A stretch of 64,000 bases of DNA from Nephromyces sp. MM_2019 (taxonomy: Eukaryota; Apicomplexa; Aconoidasida; Nephromycida), in assembly GCA_015657535.1 (NCBI GenBank), contig JADHZB010000125.1, positions 109,395 to 173,394 of the forward strand, written 5' to 3'. Shown here piece by piece: positions 50,917 through 63,570 of the stretch; position 1 is the stretch's first letter, and each line of letters starts with the position of its first letter. The notes below the pieces were generated by a model. It was not told the DNA's origin. It saw nothing but the letters and a program-made list of their open reading frames with translations, and did not search any database. A program made the position numbers and the translations under genes.

Positions 50917-53900
50917 TTAGAAAATTTTTGTGACTGAATCGCTGAAAATATTGCGTTTTATGAATGCTTTTTGAGAGTTTACGGTGGTTATTGCTACTCT
51001 GAAAGAATTATATTTTTCAAAGTTGCGCGAATTCACGTTTTTTCCTCCTATTTCGATTTCCTTTGGTCTATTAGCACCCACAACACTTATTTTCTGGTGG
51101 GCAAGTACTGTGAAATTATGTTTTTCTAATTCCTTCTTCTTTTTATTGTTCCTCCTCAATTGTGAATTCCAATCCTTGCGGAGTTTATTATTTGAAGTCA
51201 CAAATTTTACGGACCCTTTAGGCTTCCTTACTTTTTTGGTGATAGAACGTCCGGCCGGGTGTAGGGTATAATATACTAACTGCGTGCAGAAATTTTTTTG
51301 CAGTGCTTCTTATAAGTATCTGGATGCTTATATCTGCTTGACAGTAGTGGAGCCTGCTTGTTCTTGTGTTGTATTTTATTTTATAGTGCTTATTCAAGTG
51401 TATCCTAAGATAATTTTACAAGTAGCTAGCTTTTGAAACGTCTAAGTTGCTTAGAAAAGCCTTTTAAATAGAATTAATGGTCAGATTTTGGAAAGAAGAT
51501 ACTTTATTCTGAATTTTGTCTTTTTTTTATCAATGCTTTATCTTCTCTTTTGTATTTTCATCTTATTGTGCTTCCTTTATGGTTTTTTTGTTGAGATAAA
51601 AAATTCTGCTCTAGTCAGTGCGTCGGTGAGTTTTTTTGTCATGATATTGCTGTGATCCTTTTCTCGACCTTTAAATAATTTATAGCCTAGTAATATCAAA
51701 AAATCCTATAAAAAAATTTTAAGAAGCGTTCTTAAATTTCATGCTGTTTTATTTATCCTTTGGAAAAGCTCGATCCCTGCATAGCGATGCTTCCGTTACC
51801 CTTGGCTTCCGCGCTGTCACTGGCTCCTTTCGCTGCCTTCCTTATTTCAGAGATATGTAGCTTACTTTTGTATCTCTGCTTGTATTTAGCTTTAAACCCT
51901 GGGAAAACGATTAAATATTTATCTAGCTCAAAAAAAGTGCTTGATATTAGCTAAGGAATGCATCATCAATTGCAAGTAACTTTTCTGGCAATTCTTTTTG
52001 AGTAAAATATACTGGGATTTTGCTTGGTAGTTCAGCTATGAAGTTAATAACTTCGTGAGATATCTTCATGGATGTAAAATTAGTATGCTTAAACGGAGCA
52101 TTTTATGCTGTATAAAGTTAAGAATCTCAATCATCATAAATGCTTTCTTTGTATGCACAGGCGATCTTAAGCCCTCGCTCTGCGTGCTGATTTATATGTG
52201 AGTTGCTATATTTACAGAGTTTTCAAAAAATTGAAATCTTTTTGGTAGAGCAGGTATGAGCTATTAACACACAATAATTTATTAAATATGGCCTCTCTAT
52301 CCATTAATAATTTGAAAACTAGTATTAAAGTTAGATATAAAAATGGAACAACTTCGCTTTTCTTTTTATCTGTTGATTCTCATGCTGGTAGCTCATTTTA
52401 GGAGCCTCTAATTTTCTCTGGCGGTGAAGCTATTGATAAAACACGTAGTCTAAACTATATATTATATACTGCTGAGTTTACGAATATTATCTGTGAAACT
52501 TCACAAAAAGTTTTGCCGTCATCAAATTTTAACTGCTTCCTTTTTAAGGGATAAATTTTTTCTCCAACTTTTTATCACAGGGTTTTCGCTATTTCCGTTT
52601 TTTCTCTAATCGCTATGATTTTGGTAAATATCGTGTCAGTCAGGCATTTTTATCACGATTGGCGCTTGCTATTTAAACATTTTCGTATTAAATACTTTTC
52701 AAAATATTATAGCTGCTGATGCCAGTATCTACTCAAATCTCATTACATATGTGTTGACTTTTTTTATTCAGGCTTGGACTAGAATTTTTGCAGATATCCG
52801 CTAGCTTCATATTTCTAGTAAAGAATTAGTACTGGCACATCAAATAGCATTTAGAACCAACGTTTGATTTTCAGTCGTAGAGCAACAGCAGTTCTTAAAT
52901 AAAACTACAGGTATCACGAAACCGTGGCTGCTTTTCAGGATAAATTTGCATAATTGATACCAAATTAACCTAAAAAAATAATTAACGATCTTATGCTTGT
53001 AACTAATTTGGAAGTTCAAAAGTGAATAATTCAGCTTGCTTTAACTTGGATGTCAGAAATGAACCTAACAAATCTTGCAGGCATCAATTATAAATTATGC
53101 ACTCGGCATACTTCAACTACCTATGAAGTTTCTGGGAGTGCTCCAAACTTCTGCTTGCCTATATTATGGCGTGGCTACTTGATTTGATGCTTCCATGCTA
53201 TGAAAAGCGCCTTTTAAAAATTTTGAGGTCTCCGTAGCAGCGTAGTGTGATAGTGTGAATCTTTTAGCTAAAGCAGGTATTCCCCTTTCCGGGAATTTTT
53301 TTTCTATTTTATGTTCCAGTGCAAATGCTGGATTATATGTTATAACCCCAATTTCTAGTATTGCGCTACTTGTGCGAAAAAAAATTGCGTAATTTTCCTA
53401 GACACTATTCACTATTTAAAGGTAAAAAGCTGTAGTGGCTACTTCGCCAATGCATTTTGCATAAAAGTTCTTCGAAATATTTGGCAGCTTAACTTGTTTT
53501 ATTTTTTTCTGTATCGGTAAACCCTACAACTATAACTAATTCTCCAAGGCAGCAAATATTTCGTTGCTTTCCTTCCATGCTCTTATCCTGGGTTTGTTAG
53601 CTTGTAACCCTGGGAGTAACTGCTAACCACGTTACATTACTGCTTAAGAAAAATTTTATGACAAATATTCTTAATAATACTTAATTGGTAACGAGAGGTA
53701 GCCTAGATTCAAGCCATACTTAAATCATGCAAAAAGTTTTTTTAAAACCTTTTCTCAGTTTTCCTTGAGTAATAGTATACTGGAATATCGTATTTTCACG
53801 CTGAGGTACTCGCTCACAAAGCCAGTATTTAGCTGCAAAAGGTTCGTGGTTCCTCAGGGATTTTAGAAAGAGTAGAATAAACTTCTTTATTCGCAAAAAA

Positions 53901-54322
53901 AATTTTACCAGATGTGTCTGAAAGTAGCTGGTAAATTTTCATGTGCTTTCGTATGCCAGGTGGAGGCTGATATGCTTGCACAAGTGTAGGCTGATGTGGG
54001 TGGCCCCCAAGAACAACAAACACTTAAAAATAGCTGGGTATCCTCTAAAAAATTTGCTAAGATTTTAGCGCAAAATTTTCTGCCGTAAAAACGAAAGACA
54101 GCACGTTTGAGGCAGTTGTGTTCAAATATATCTTTAGTATATTAAACTTTTTGCGCTGTTTTCAAAAGCTGCTGTCATTAGCTTCCAAGATGCTTCGGAT
54201 GGTACAGCGGTTCTATTCTGGCAAGCTTCTTTAAGATCAGCATCAAAGCGTAAAGTTGCACTTTTTCCGTTAACTCTAAATTTGTGTATAATGTGCACAA
54301 AATTTTCCACTCCTTTTTTTAT
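50917..54322 (-). CDS. Upstream exon chain, in frame with the giant protein but ending in TAA
   Basis: Four minus-strand exons keep phase: 54322-54148 (acceptor caatcgcag; FRVNGKSATLRFDADLKEAC), 54022-53909 (PHQPTLVQAYQPPPGIRKHM; donor GTAAAA), 51898-51800 (acceptor cgttttcccag; KAKYKQRYKSKLHISEIRKA; donor GTAACG) and 51275-50917 (acceptor gcagttag; ITKKVRKPKGSVKFVTSNNK). The last reads to TAA at 50919-50917, and the next codon is the ATG of the giant frame. Basic composition is continuous across the stop. Either this is a separate gene ending exactly where the next begins, or the true N-terminus of the giant protein interrupted by one stop. The 54-kb exons are the least certain, because the 2-kb intron between 53909 and 51898 is purine-rich in the transcript sense. 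Confidence 0.45.
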
Positions 54323-54752
54323 CTGCGATTGTCAACAGTCGACTTTAAGCATACAGTAACTGAGCTGCACAAAATTTTTGGTAGCAACCTCAAAGAGTGC
54401 ATCGATTGTGATTTTCTCACAAAACCTAGTGTGATGTGAGTTGCGACTACCGTCGGTACTTTTTTAAGGTGAAAACACGCGTACTTTCCCTTAAAAGAAA
54501 AGTTGTCAAATTTTTGTTCCTAAGCTAAAGCTCCTGCATGCACAGGTTAAAAATTTTTTGTTGCACTTCGCTAGAAAACTTTCAAGCACAACCTAAATCC
54601 TTAGTTCTAATAAAGCGCTACAAATTTACATTTGTCCTTAATTGGGCTAATAATGTGAGGTGGGTAACGTGAAAAAATTTATGGCAAGCTTAATCCTGCA
54701 TATTTTATCAATTTGCGTGTCCAAACTTGTGTTCAATTGTATTGTTGTGAGG

Positions 54753-55007
54753 TTACAAGGGAGCTACGTATAGCTTGACTGTTGTGCATTCCAGCCTAGT
54801 GATTACTACGTCGATTTGTTCACGGTGTGGTCGCAGATTTTCGAACTTAAGATAAACTCCACCTGCGTTTCGCAGAGCACGCGCGATGCACATGCAAGAA
54901 GTGTACGCACTACCTAGCTGTACTTCTTTTAGTCGCTGCAACGCTACGTGGGGCGGGCTATCATAAAGGTAGCACGGATGAATGCGCATCACAGCGAGGA
55001 TTCCCAT
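54753..55007 (-). CDS. Candidate terminal exon, unknown
   Basis: An 84-codon frame on the minus strand reads SPPHVALQRLKEVQLGSAYT, then IARALRNAGGVYLKFENLRP, then QIDVVITRLECTTVKLYVAP, to a TAA. GC is well above the flanks and the peptide looks like a folded alpha/beta domain, but I could not fix an acceptor. Being on the same strand, it may belong to a gene ending just upstream of the exon chain at 54322. Confidence 0.35.
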   Translation of the reverse strand: MGILAVMRIHPCYLYDSPPHVALQRLKEVQLGSAYTSCMCIARALRNAGGVYLKFENLRPHREQIDVVITRLECTTVKLYVAPL

Positions 55008-57158
55008 GTGCCAGACAACGTTACCTTTGGGGTACTGGCGCGCTCATTTTACCAAGTTTCAATTTCTTTCTTATTTCAAGTACTCTTGAAATCCGACCTA
55101 GTATCATAGGGAGTGTTACAATAAACGAAGGCAGCAACCATACGCCTTCGATTAAAAGGGCGCTGGGGTCGCTAGGGAAAATGCGCTTCAGGTAACACAG
55201 GCAGTTCTATACCGGTGAACTTTCTAAGAAAGAACCGGTAACTCTCGAAATGATTACATTGCTCTGTTTATTTCATCTTAAGGCCAGTTAGTATGAGTGT
55301 CTAGGTGTAAAACCTAGAAGTTGCTCATGACTATGTTACTACTCACTACAATTACGACAATCTTCGCCCTAGCGGGGCGTTGTCTGTTTCCTTTGACAGA
55401 ATACTGTAATTGAGCGACGTGCTTGTAGAGGTAGGCCTACTAAGTTCTTTAATCTAACATAAGGTATTACGATGGCCTCAGCAAAATCAGGAAAAGACAA
55501 CGTAGAGTTCGGAATTAAGATATAAGGTGCTAGCTTAACGGGAGAGATACTCAATTTTTAGCCTTAAAAATTCAAAAGCATTTGTTTTGCCACAAGACCG
55601 AGGTATCTGTACGGGTGTCTAACTTACTGAAATGATTTTCATAAGTAGCACACTGATACAGATTGGAAAAAAAGAAATAAGACCATTAGTATTTTTATTT
55701 TCCTTATGCCTTTAACGCAAGCACGAATATATTTGCTACCCATACTGTGTAGAATTGCGCCGGGCTTTGTAATCCAATACGCAGGAAATTTTGAAGCCTG
55801 GATGATGTGCTTTGTACACCTGCGGAAGCATTCTTAAAAATTTTACCTCGTACGCCAGAACTAATCCAATTACCTTGTCCCTTACATTGTGCTACGAAGC
55901 TACTGATTTCCGATGAAATCTTACAACTTTTGCAGGAACAGCTCTTAAATAATTGATCCTTCTGAGTGAGGCCGAGAAAAAAAGGACAAAGAAGTCCGCA
56001 GCAATTATGTGCATAATACTTTCGATAGCTAAACGTAGCGCAATTGCAGTATTACCATCTACCATGGTATACAAGCGGCAGCCACATTCCATGGCGATTG
56101 TTTATTGGGGTATATCGAAAGACAACCTGTTATTTTGCCTTTTTTAGCCTGAACTATAAGTGTAGTAATGAGATAGGCTGCAAATTTTTATAATTAACAT
56201 GCTCTAGTGAAACACAACCTTCGATCTGCATAGGCATGCACAGGAGCTCTCCAGCTGCAGCCGCATTGCACACTTATTGCCCTGTTAATGTCAACGCAAC
56301 CTGTGAAATCATGAAGCGGGAAAATGAATGCGTTTAAAATGACATGTATATTTAAGAAAACTCTTCTTGGCTTTGGTATAAATTCTTATCCTTTGCTAAT
56401 TTTGAAGTGCATTCATTAAGTCTACTGACTCCCTTTTTTGCATCACCAGCTTTTATTAGCACAAAGCAGCCAGGAATGTAGCGCATATGGCTAATGTGCG
56501 CAATGGCGAGCAGGCGTGGTCGCACATGAAGCTCATACCAGTTCTGGAATACTGCACGCTGCCTCGATACTTACATTGATGGTGATAACGTTGAAACGTC
56601 CCTAGGCTTATTATTTTTTGGCTATACACTTTGGGAACTGCATGAAACTTTCACCCTGGATGAATTATGCGCTGCCTGGCTTAATTGAAATGGTTGAATC
56701 CGAAAAATCAAGACTATCTGCAAACTTTTTATTCTTGGATATATCCATTCGCGACGAAGGTGCTTTTGCGACAATATAAGGGCGTGTATACCGGCAGAAC
56801 TATAGGTTTATACAGAAAAGCGACCGAGAATTCTTCTCTGAGTGAAATCCATGATCCTTGCTTTATTGCTCACTTCTTTTTTACCATCTTCACCATGCAT
56901 CACTTTCAATGCTAAACTTGAGTAGTTTAAACTGATGTGCCTCGATCACAAAATACCGGCTGCTTTACGAGTTGGAAGTACCAGTGAGTGTGGTTACCCC
57001 TTTGTGGTAAATTACAAGCTTCAAATTTGTTAATAAAACAGAGTGAGGAAATCTAGTTTAAAATATATGTGCCCTCATTTCTTCTATTTTCTTGTTGCAC
57101 CTCCATTTTTTCTGCCGCAAAAACGGCTGAGTTTTCCGCGAATGCATGGATAAATTAC
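55008..57158. other. No supportable gene
   Basis: Frames at 55369-55554 (minus), 55892-56092 (minus), 55953-56147 (plus) and 56685-56915 (plus) are 60-76 codons. They overlap each other or lack splice signals and usable starts, so I treat them as chance in a stretch of about 40 percent GC. Confidence 0.4.
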
Positions 57159-57330
57159 CTGAAAATACTGCAGTGACTATGTCATAGCTTCCATTGCAAG
57201 GCGCGCTAGCCCTGTTAATTATTTTTGCGTTTTCTGTACGTTGAAGACATGCCCATACTGCAAAATACTTTCGGGTACTTGGTGCATATTTCAAATTTTT
57301 TCCGTGGCACCTAGGCATAATATCCAAAGG
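57159..57330 (-). CDS. Candidate internal exon, unknown
   Basis: A 57-codon segment ends at a consensus donor (TTTTCAG then GTAATT, phase 1) and starts after gatgattag. It reads MPRCHGKNLKYAPSTRKYFA then CLQRTENAKIINRASAPCNG and SYDIVTAVFS. Support is one strong splice site; no partner exon was found. Confidence 0.3.
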
Positions 57331-57974
57331 CTAATCATCCTTTTAGCTCACTGACATTCTTGTAGTTCATAGAGCTGACGTTCGCTTGTGTTCCGTAGTA
57401 TATGGTAGTACATTACTCGCTACGCATCGATGAAGTTTACTGGAATGGCTTGTCATTCGATGTGTTATAGCTCATTATGCAACAGAAAAATAATTACGCG
57501 TGGCAGCACATAAATAGCTATCAAGCTGCTAATTCAGCATTTTTGGTATTAATTTTCTTAATTTAAAGAGTAGCACTGTGCATTAAGCAATGGGGTTTAT
57601 CTGCAGTGGTGCACTATGAGGAACCAGCGCCACTTGAAGCACGCAAGTGCGTTTTCACAATAAAGGTAGCGCGCCATCTATTTTTCGTCTGTACGTAGGT
57701 ATTTTCATGGCGTAGCGATGTGCCTGTCTACAGAAGAATGGACCTCAATTTTCAATGTTGATGATACGTGTGGTATCCGTTGTAAAAAATTGGAAATACG
57801 TTGTAAGGTTTTTACGACCACACAGGCATTACTAAGGTCACCTTCAATATGCGGAGATTCAAGAATAATCTCTGAGCTAACGTGTTAGTTCCACAAGAGA
57901 TTTGAAACCTGCCAAGTCACCAGCATTGAGACGTGCACTTCTATACCAAGCTAAAGCACTTTTTTTGTGCTCAG

Positions 57975-58208
57975 TTGAAAGGAGAGGAACTACTGGTAGC
58001 TGTATTGCTTATCACTAGACAAGTTTTTGGAGCTGTAGTGCAATTTGAAAACCAAAGAGATGCTACTGGGGTAAAGCCTGGAGAATATCAATTTCTGTGG
58101 TTTTACTTGAAAGATACGTATTTGTCACGATGCAGTTCAACTGAACCACGCATTGACGCGGATTTATATGAAGAAATTGGCCAAAGCACTTGCTTAGCTA
58201 TCAATTAG
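57975..58208 (+). CDS. Candidate terminal exon, unknown
   Basis: A 78-codon segment follows a strong acceptor (cactttttttgtgctcag) and runs to TAG. It reads LKGEELLVAVLLITRQVFGA, then FENQRDATGVKPGEYQFLWF, then RIDADLYEEIGQSTCLAIN. No preceding exon was identified between 57331 and 57950. Confidence 0.4.
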   Translation: MKGEELLVAVLLITRQVFGAVVQFENQRDATGVKPGEYQFLWFYLKDTYLSRCSSTEPRIDADLYEEIGQSTCLAIN

Positions 58209-60417
58209 CATGCATGAATAGGGGTCTGCCAACAAGCTGTCCTCTCTATATCAGTGCGCTCGCGAAGTTATGTCTTAGCCTTGACAGCGGTGTAATTTTT
58301 TTTTTGTTGCCCATAAGGAGAAAAACAAGTTGCAGGCAAACATAAGAGTAGAATGAAATTCACAAAGGTAGGAATAAAACATAATCTGCTGATTTAGATA
58401 TTGGGTTGCGATCATGAAGACAAAATTAAAGGGTACTAATTTACCTTTATTGCATGCATGTAGTTTGAAAAGGTTATTTGAGGATGGCAACGAATTAATT
58501 TCAAAGGATTTTTCGGTCGAAACAAAAGTGTCATACGATGATATGCATAAAATTTAAGCAGTGAATGTAAACTAAATGGATGCTTCGGAATATATACGTT
58601 TCCCGCTATACATGCTATGAAAAATACTTACAGCATAGCTCCTGGTACGAAGCACTCTGTTAACGCAAGTAGAACACGACGTAACCATTTCGATTGCCAC
58701 CGCGGATGGCACAGCCAACAATCATTTTAAAGCTTTTCACGCGTAGGAAATAATTAGTAGGTAAGTTCTCTTTGCCTCATCAAAACTGAGATGTATAACC
58801 TCCCTTGATTTTATTAAATGGCTGATATCACCTTGCCTTGGCGCTGCATTTTCGCCAATATTTCCTTTGGTCTTTTGTAGATATTAGCTAATGAAAAAAT
58901 GAGGCGCTTTCCATATGGGGTAGCTGTGGTAGAAGTCACTAGATATTATCGAGACATAAGGTTACACCTACATAATGATGGTGCATATAGATTACGTGAT
59001 AATATACTATTTCACTTGAAGGCTAAGTTCTTCTTAATTCCCTAGCGTTATGATGCTATTTTAGGGATGAAAAATTACGTAATTACTGCAAAGCTTTAGC
59101 ATTGCAGTCGCGCATCTTAATTGGTCATAACAATACCGCGGACTTTCAAAATATATATGCAATTTAAGCAGCTCTACAACACTTGCTAGACCACCTTCCG
59201 AGTAAAAATTTTTGAGTAAAGCGCAAAAACAGGCGAAGATAACCTTGGGAATATTCTTAATAATTGCAAGGTCAAATTAGTTGAAGCATTCTGTATTGCT
59301 TCAACTAATTTATGGGTAAATCTAGCGAAAAGTTCAAGTTTCTTATTGAGATGTTATTAATAAACTGTTAATGCTCGCTGCCTATAGAATAGCCAGTGCC
59401 ATCAATAAGCATATTTTTTTAAGCTGGAGACCCTGGGATACAGCATTTTTATAGAGTCGAACATATTTATAATATGCGACTAGCTCGTACTAGTTTAATT
59501 ATGAAAAAATCTAATAGAACGTGTATTAGAGCTCCTCCTATGATATATCGCGAAAATCAAGAGTACGCAACTGCCACAGCCCTTAATTTGCATTAAAACT
59601 ATGTAAATGGGTTATTTTTATAGCTTAAAATAAAAAATATTATAATGCATATGCGCACAGTTATTCGATGGGCTGGTTACGAAATGCAAGTTATGCCCAT
59701 CAGTTCAGCAAATTGCATAAATTTCCCGTAAAAAAAGGAACCACTATGGCAGTTATACAACTAAGATATATCAAATCAAGAACATCAGGATGTATTTGCG
59801 GAAGTATGAAAGAGCCCTAAAGAATAGCGAATAGGTGCGCAAGTCTTGGTCAGCTCGAAAGAATATGGAAAATAGGGGCAAGCTTCTAATCCAGTTTTAC
59901 TCAACGAGATTCCCCATTACTAAACTTGCTATGCAGTTTTCATCTGATCATAGAAAAAAAGTTTTCTCACAATTTGGTGAGCTCTGACTTCCCAAGAAAA
60001 CATGAAGAAGCACGTGCAACTGCCGGTATCCATCATAGTACACCATTTTTCCACGGTTAATGAGTTCGAATAAAATTATTACAGGAATAATAGAGTACTT
60101 TACGGCTACAAGCCAATTTTATAGATAAAATGTCTTTTAGGCCAATAAATATCCCTTATACTAAGCTAGCAAATTTTACATGGACTGCCCGGTAGCATGA
60201 AAGAACCAAACCTGTCGGTGTTTCCGTAAAGACATTGAAATAAATGTAATGAAAAGGCTAATAATAATTTCCTTATCGCAATCGCTTGCCTTAAGCGGAA
60301 AATTACAAATTTTATTCAATTAAGATTGCAAGCCGACGCTTAAAAAGAAAATTCACGGGACAGCCGTAGAAAAATACCTTAAGTGGATGAAGTCACAAGG
60401 TAATGGAGTCCTTAAGA
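58209..60417. other. Intergenic; only a hairpin stands out
   Basis: No exon is supported. The notable element is the perfect inverted repeat at 59274-59311, entered separately. The right end borders the stop of the minus-strand gene at 60418. Confidence 0.5.
59274..59311. repeat. Perfect 15-bp inverted repeat (hairpin)
   Basis: AAATTAGTTGAAGCA at 59274-59288 is exactly reverse-complemented by TGCTTCAACTAATTT at 59297-59311, with an 8-base loop (TTCTGTAT). It is in intergenic DNA about 1.1 kb past the 3' end of the minus-strand gene ending at 60418. It could be a small structured RNA, a cruciform-forming site or a remnant of a miniature inverted element; no flanking duplication was seen. Confidence 0.85.
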
Positions 60418-63400
60418 CTACAATCCTCTGAATTCATTACCAAAAATATGGGATGAAAGAGTATTGAATACTAGCTGGCCGAGAACTCGGTTTCTGACTC
60501 TTACCAAATACATGCTGGAGTCATCATCAAGTGGGCAAAAGCCTACCGCTTCATTAGCGTTCAGCACTGGCAAAATTGACTGCATTTGGATATTTTTGAT
60601 AGTTTTTGAACTTGAAGGTGCGGTATAATTATTTCTCGCTATATTCTTGTCCGCGATTGCCTCTTGGCCCGCCACATTCTTGCGTATTATGCCGCTTTCA
60701 TCGAAATCTTCGTTCTCAACTTCCTCCCCTTTAGTATCAAGAATGGTGCAGCCTTTAGGTATAGGATGCTTTGAACTTATCTCGTTGCTATAATCTCCAT
60801 CCATCGTAAGGTTAGCAGGATTTTTGACCCGTGTATTCTGAATGTTATCTCCTAATGACTTACCTAATATTTTAACTTCATGAAAAAATTTTGAAGTCTT
60901 TCTTACAGCTCTAGTTAGCAGCTTGTCACGAACATGACCATCAGAAGTCGCGGAGGGCAATTTTTCATTAGTAGCAAAACCTTGCATGCCTTTGGCTTTA
61001 CTACCGATATAATACGAGGAATCATCTAAGTTAGATCCAATATTAGATGAGTCATCCTTCAATTCAAAAGGGTCTCTCAAGGAACTACCTGAATCGTAGC
61101 CATCTAAACGTTGGGTGGATGAATTTTCAACTAGCATGTGGTTTAAGCTCTGTGATGCTGTGGGCGTCTCGAAGTCATTAAAAACACGGGATGGTAGCTT
61201 AGTTTTTATCTTATTTAGCTCCTTTAATACCATCTTATTGCGATTCGAAGCGGATATCGCTGGGTCCACAGATCGTAGAAAAATGTTCATCTTCAAGCGC
61301 TCGTCTATTTGTGATGCATTAGCATCTTGAAGGTTCTGAAAAATATCCGGGAAATCCTTTTTAGAGTTCAAAAGATGTATGTCTTCTTCAGCCTCTACTG
61401 CTTCATTCAAGGATTTAGGTAATTCAGGAGGGATAGCATAGGCAGATAGAAAACTATTCATATCCTTAAAATGGGAAGAGTGGCCAGGGGTAACTTTCGC
61501 ATCTCTATCCAAATCCTTGCCGCCAGAGTCACGAGAAGAATCTGCTAGTCTTTTTAAATTGTGGCTAGATCGTGACGATTGGAAAACAAGGTTATCAAAA
61601 GGCTCACCAGAGAAGGAGGAATTCGCATTTTGCAAGATTTTCTAAAGCAAAATAAAGCAAAAAATTGACTGATAAAAATGGGTTAACATTCGGTCCAGAA
61701 AAAAACAGAAAAGAGCGGATTTTTTATAATTCTAGAAAATACTAGCTAGGAAGCTCCTAAAGTTCTTGTATGACTCAGCAAAGAGTCAGATATCATGACT
61801 TTGGAGCAGTATGACAAGTCGGACTTTTAGCTTTCTTTTTTCTACAAAATCCTTGACGGTTTTGGAGATATTAGCCGACGCTTCATCTCTTATTATTGAA
61901 GGAGAAGTGTGGCCAATTTGAGAATTCTCAATTTACCTTCTGAACAACTCATTGGGATATAATAGTAGTAAAATAAGAATCTATCTATAAATTCTTACAT
62001 TTCAATTATAATCTTTCATCTAGGAATCTAATACAATAAAGAGAATATATATTTTTTGCTAGTAGAAAGTTGCGGTAGCAAATTTCACTGAAACTAGCAA
62101 AGCAACTTGCATGGCGTGACAGCAGCATCAACAGAGAAACCAACAATAACATGGTTGCCTAGGATGAAATCGGTAGAATATTAAAGAATTTCCTTCAACA
62201 AGAGTGCCAACGAATATTAAAAAAATCAGTTTGAAGGCTAGGCAATACCAATTCAGGCAGCCACCAGAGATAACTCGTGGCGATCATAACAAGAAGAAAT
62301 GAGTAAATACAAAGGATAAAACACAACAAGTCAGCACTAAGGCAATACTTAATTTAAGACTCAGCGACTAAAAAATAAAACTCTCACAGAGGATCAGTTA
62401 CTGCTTGTGGTTTATTGAATTAGAGCACATGTAGCACAAGCCATAGAAACACAAGCAACGAAACAGGCAACAAAGAAACTGAGACAGAGCCTTCAGCACA
62501 CATACAAGGAACAAGTCAGCAGGCAGCACACACAAACTGAGAAACGCTACCAAGAAGGAGGCTTAGAAGGATTGAAGCAGGCTTCTGAAGGTGATGGAGA
62601 AGTGTGAAAACATATCCGTCAAAGGGGATTATAATCAATCAGAAAATATTTCAGGAAAAAAACACATTTCAATCTAAAAAAAGAGGGGAAGAGATGCGAA
62701 ACGAGTAAATTTGAAGGGAAAAAGGGTAGTCTTCCCAAAAATTGAGGCTGATATTCTTAACTTCTTGGCATTTAGATCTAAGAATTCTTTAACATCCAAT
62801 AAAGGAATCAAAAATTCCGTCTTCAAACAGAAAAAAATGAATAAAACAGCAGCGAAACAGCAGGAGTACATACAGAATCGTACTCTAATCATTTCCAAGG
62901 AAAATTTTTTCTCGTGCAACTTCTAACCAAAGGGCACCAAAACCCCCACAAATAATATAATATTACGGCTTTAAAGGTAATCGTTGAAATCCTCCAACAT
63001 ACCATAATATACAAGGCAAAAAACTGCTTCAACCTTCTTCCAGAAAATCATAAAATAGAGTCTCAAAAAACATCAAAAATTGAAGAAATTTCAGTTAACT
63101 TCCTCTACCTAACAGCTTACCTTTCTTACACTAAGCCTTTGATCGCAAATAAATACAAGGTATAAGTATGAACCAAGCTGAGCATTTGAAGGGTTCTTCC
63201 ACCTAATCTGTAAAAGCTGTATCTCAGCAAGGGTATTTTTGGCAATAACCCATCGTACCCCTCCTTCTTCATAATACCCTAAATGCTTGGAACTAGCAAA
63301 AAACAGCTTTTCACTGGCGGGTTTTGCAGCAAACCACCACCTGATAGCTTCCTCCTCCCATAGAAGCTTGGATGCCTGGCTAGGTGATGGCCAGTCCATC

Positions 63401-63570
63401 ATCTTCAACGATTTGTAGATATCTGGGCGAGTCAGTGGTACGACTAGTAGAAAATTAGTCGCAATCTTTATCCTAACCTTTCGGGTATACTGTCCAGCGA
63501 ATGAGAGGCTGCATTTGTACTGGTCATATCCCGTGTATATTCCAGCCTTCATAGTTCTCTTCGGACGAAT
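60418..63570 (-). CDS. 3' part of a gene: possible Sec63-type domain plus long disordered tail
   Basis: Exon 63570-63121 (150 codons, acceptor gcttccttag, donor AAG then GTAAGC) joins in phase to the terminal exon 61641-60418 (408 codons including TAG). The first reads KRTMKAGIYTGYDQYKCSLS, then SQASKLLWEEEAIRWWFAAK and ends GSYLYLVFICDQRLSVRK. The order WW, then a hydrophobic strand, then a final strand near YLYLVFICDQ resembles the C-terminal Sec63 domain of ER-translocon Sec63 or Brr2-type helicases (WW...YTLYFMSD), but similarity is loose. The tail is Ser/Asp/Asn-rich (LKRLADSSRDSGGKDLDRDA) with a short ordered end (SSMYLVRVRNRVLGQLVF). Earlier exons lie beyond the window or were not found. 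Confidence 0.55.
61642..63120 (-). other. Intron of the 60418-63570 gene
   Basis: The 1479-nt stretch between the two minus-strand exons begins GTAAGC and ends tttgctttag. The plus strand is A/C-rich at 62400-62610, so the transcript is T/G-rich, like the TG-rich introns of the CDC6/ORC1 gene. A 67-codon plus-strand frame there looks like a coiled coil only because T is scarce and stops are therefore rare. Confidence 0.5.

Noticed and set aside
62404..62610. Plus-strand 67-codon coiled-coil-like frame
   Set aside because: T-poor, A/C-rich DNA lacks stops by composition; it lies in an intron of the minus-strand gene.
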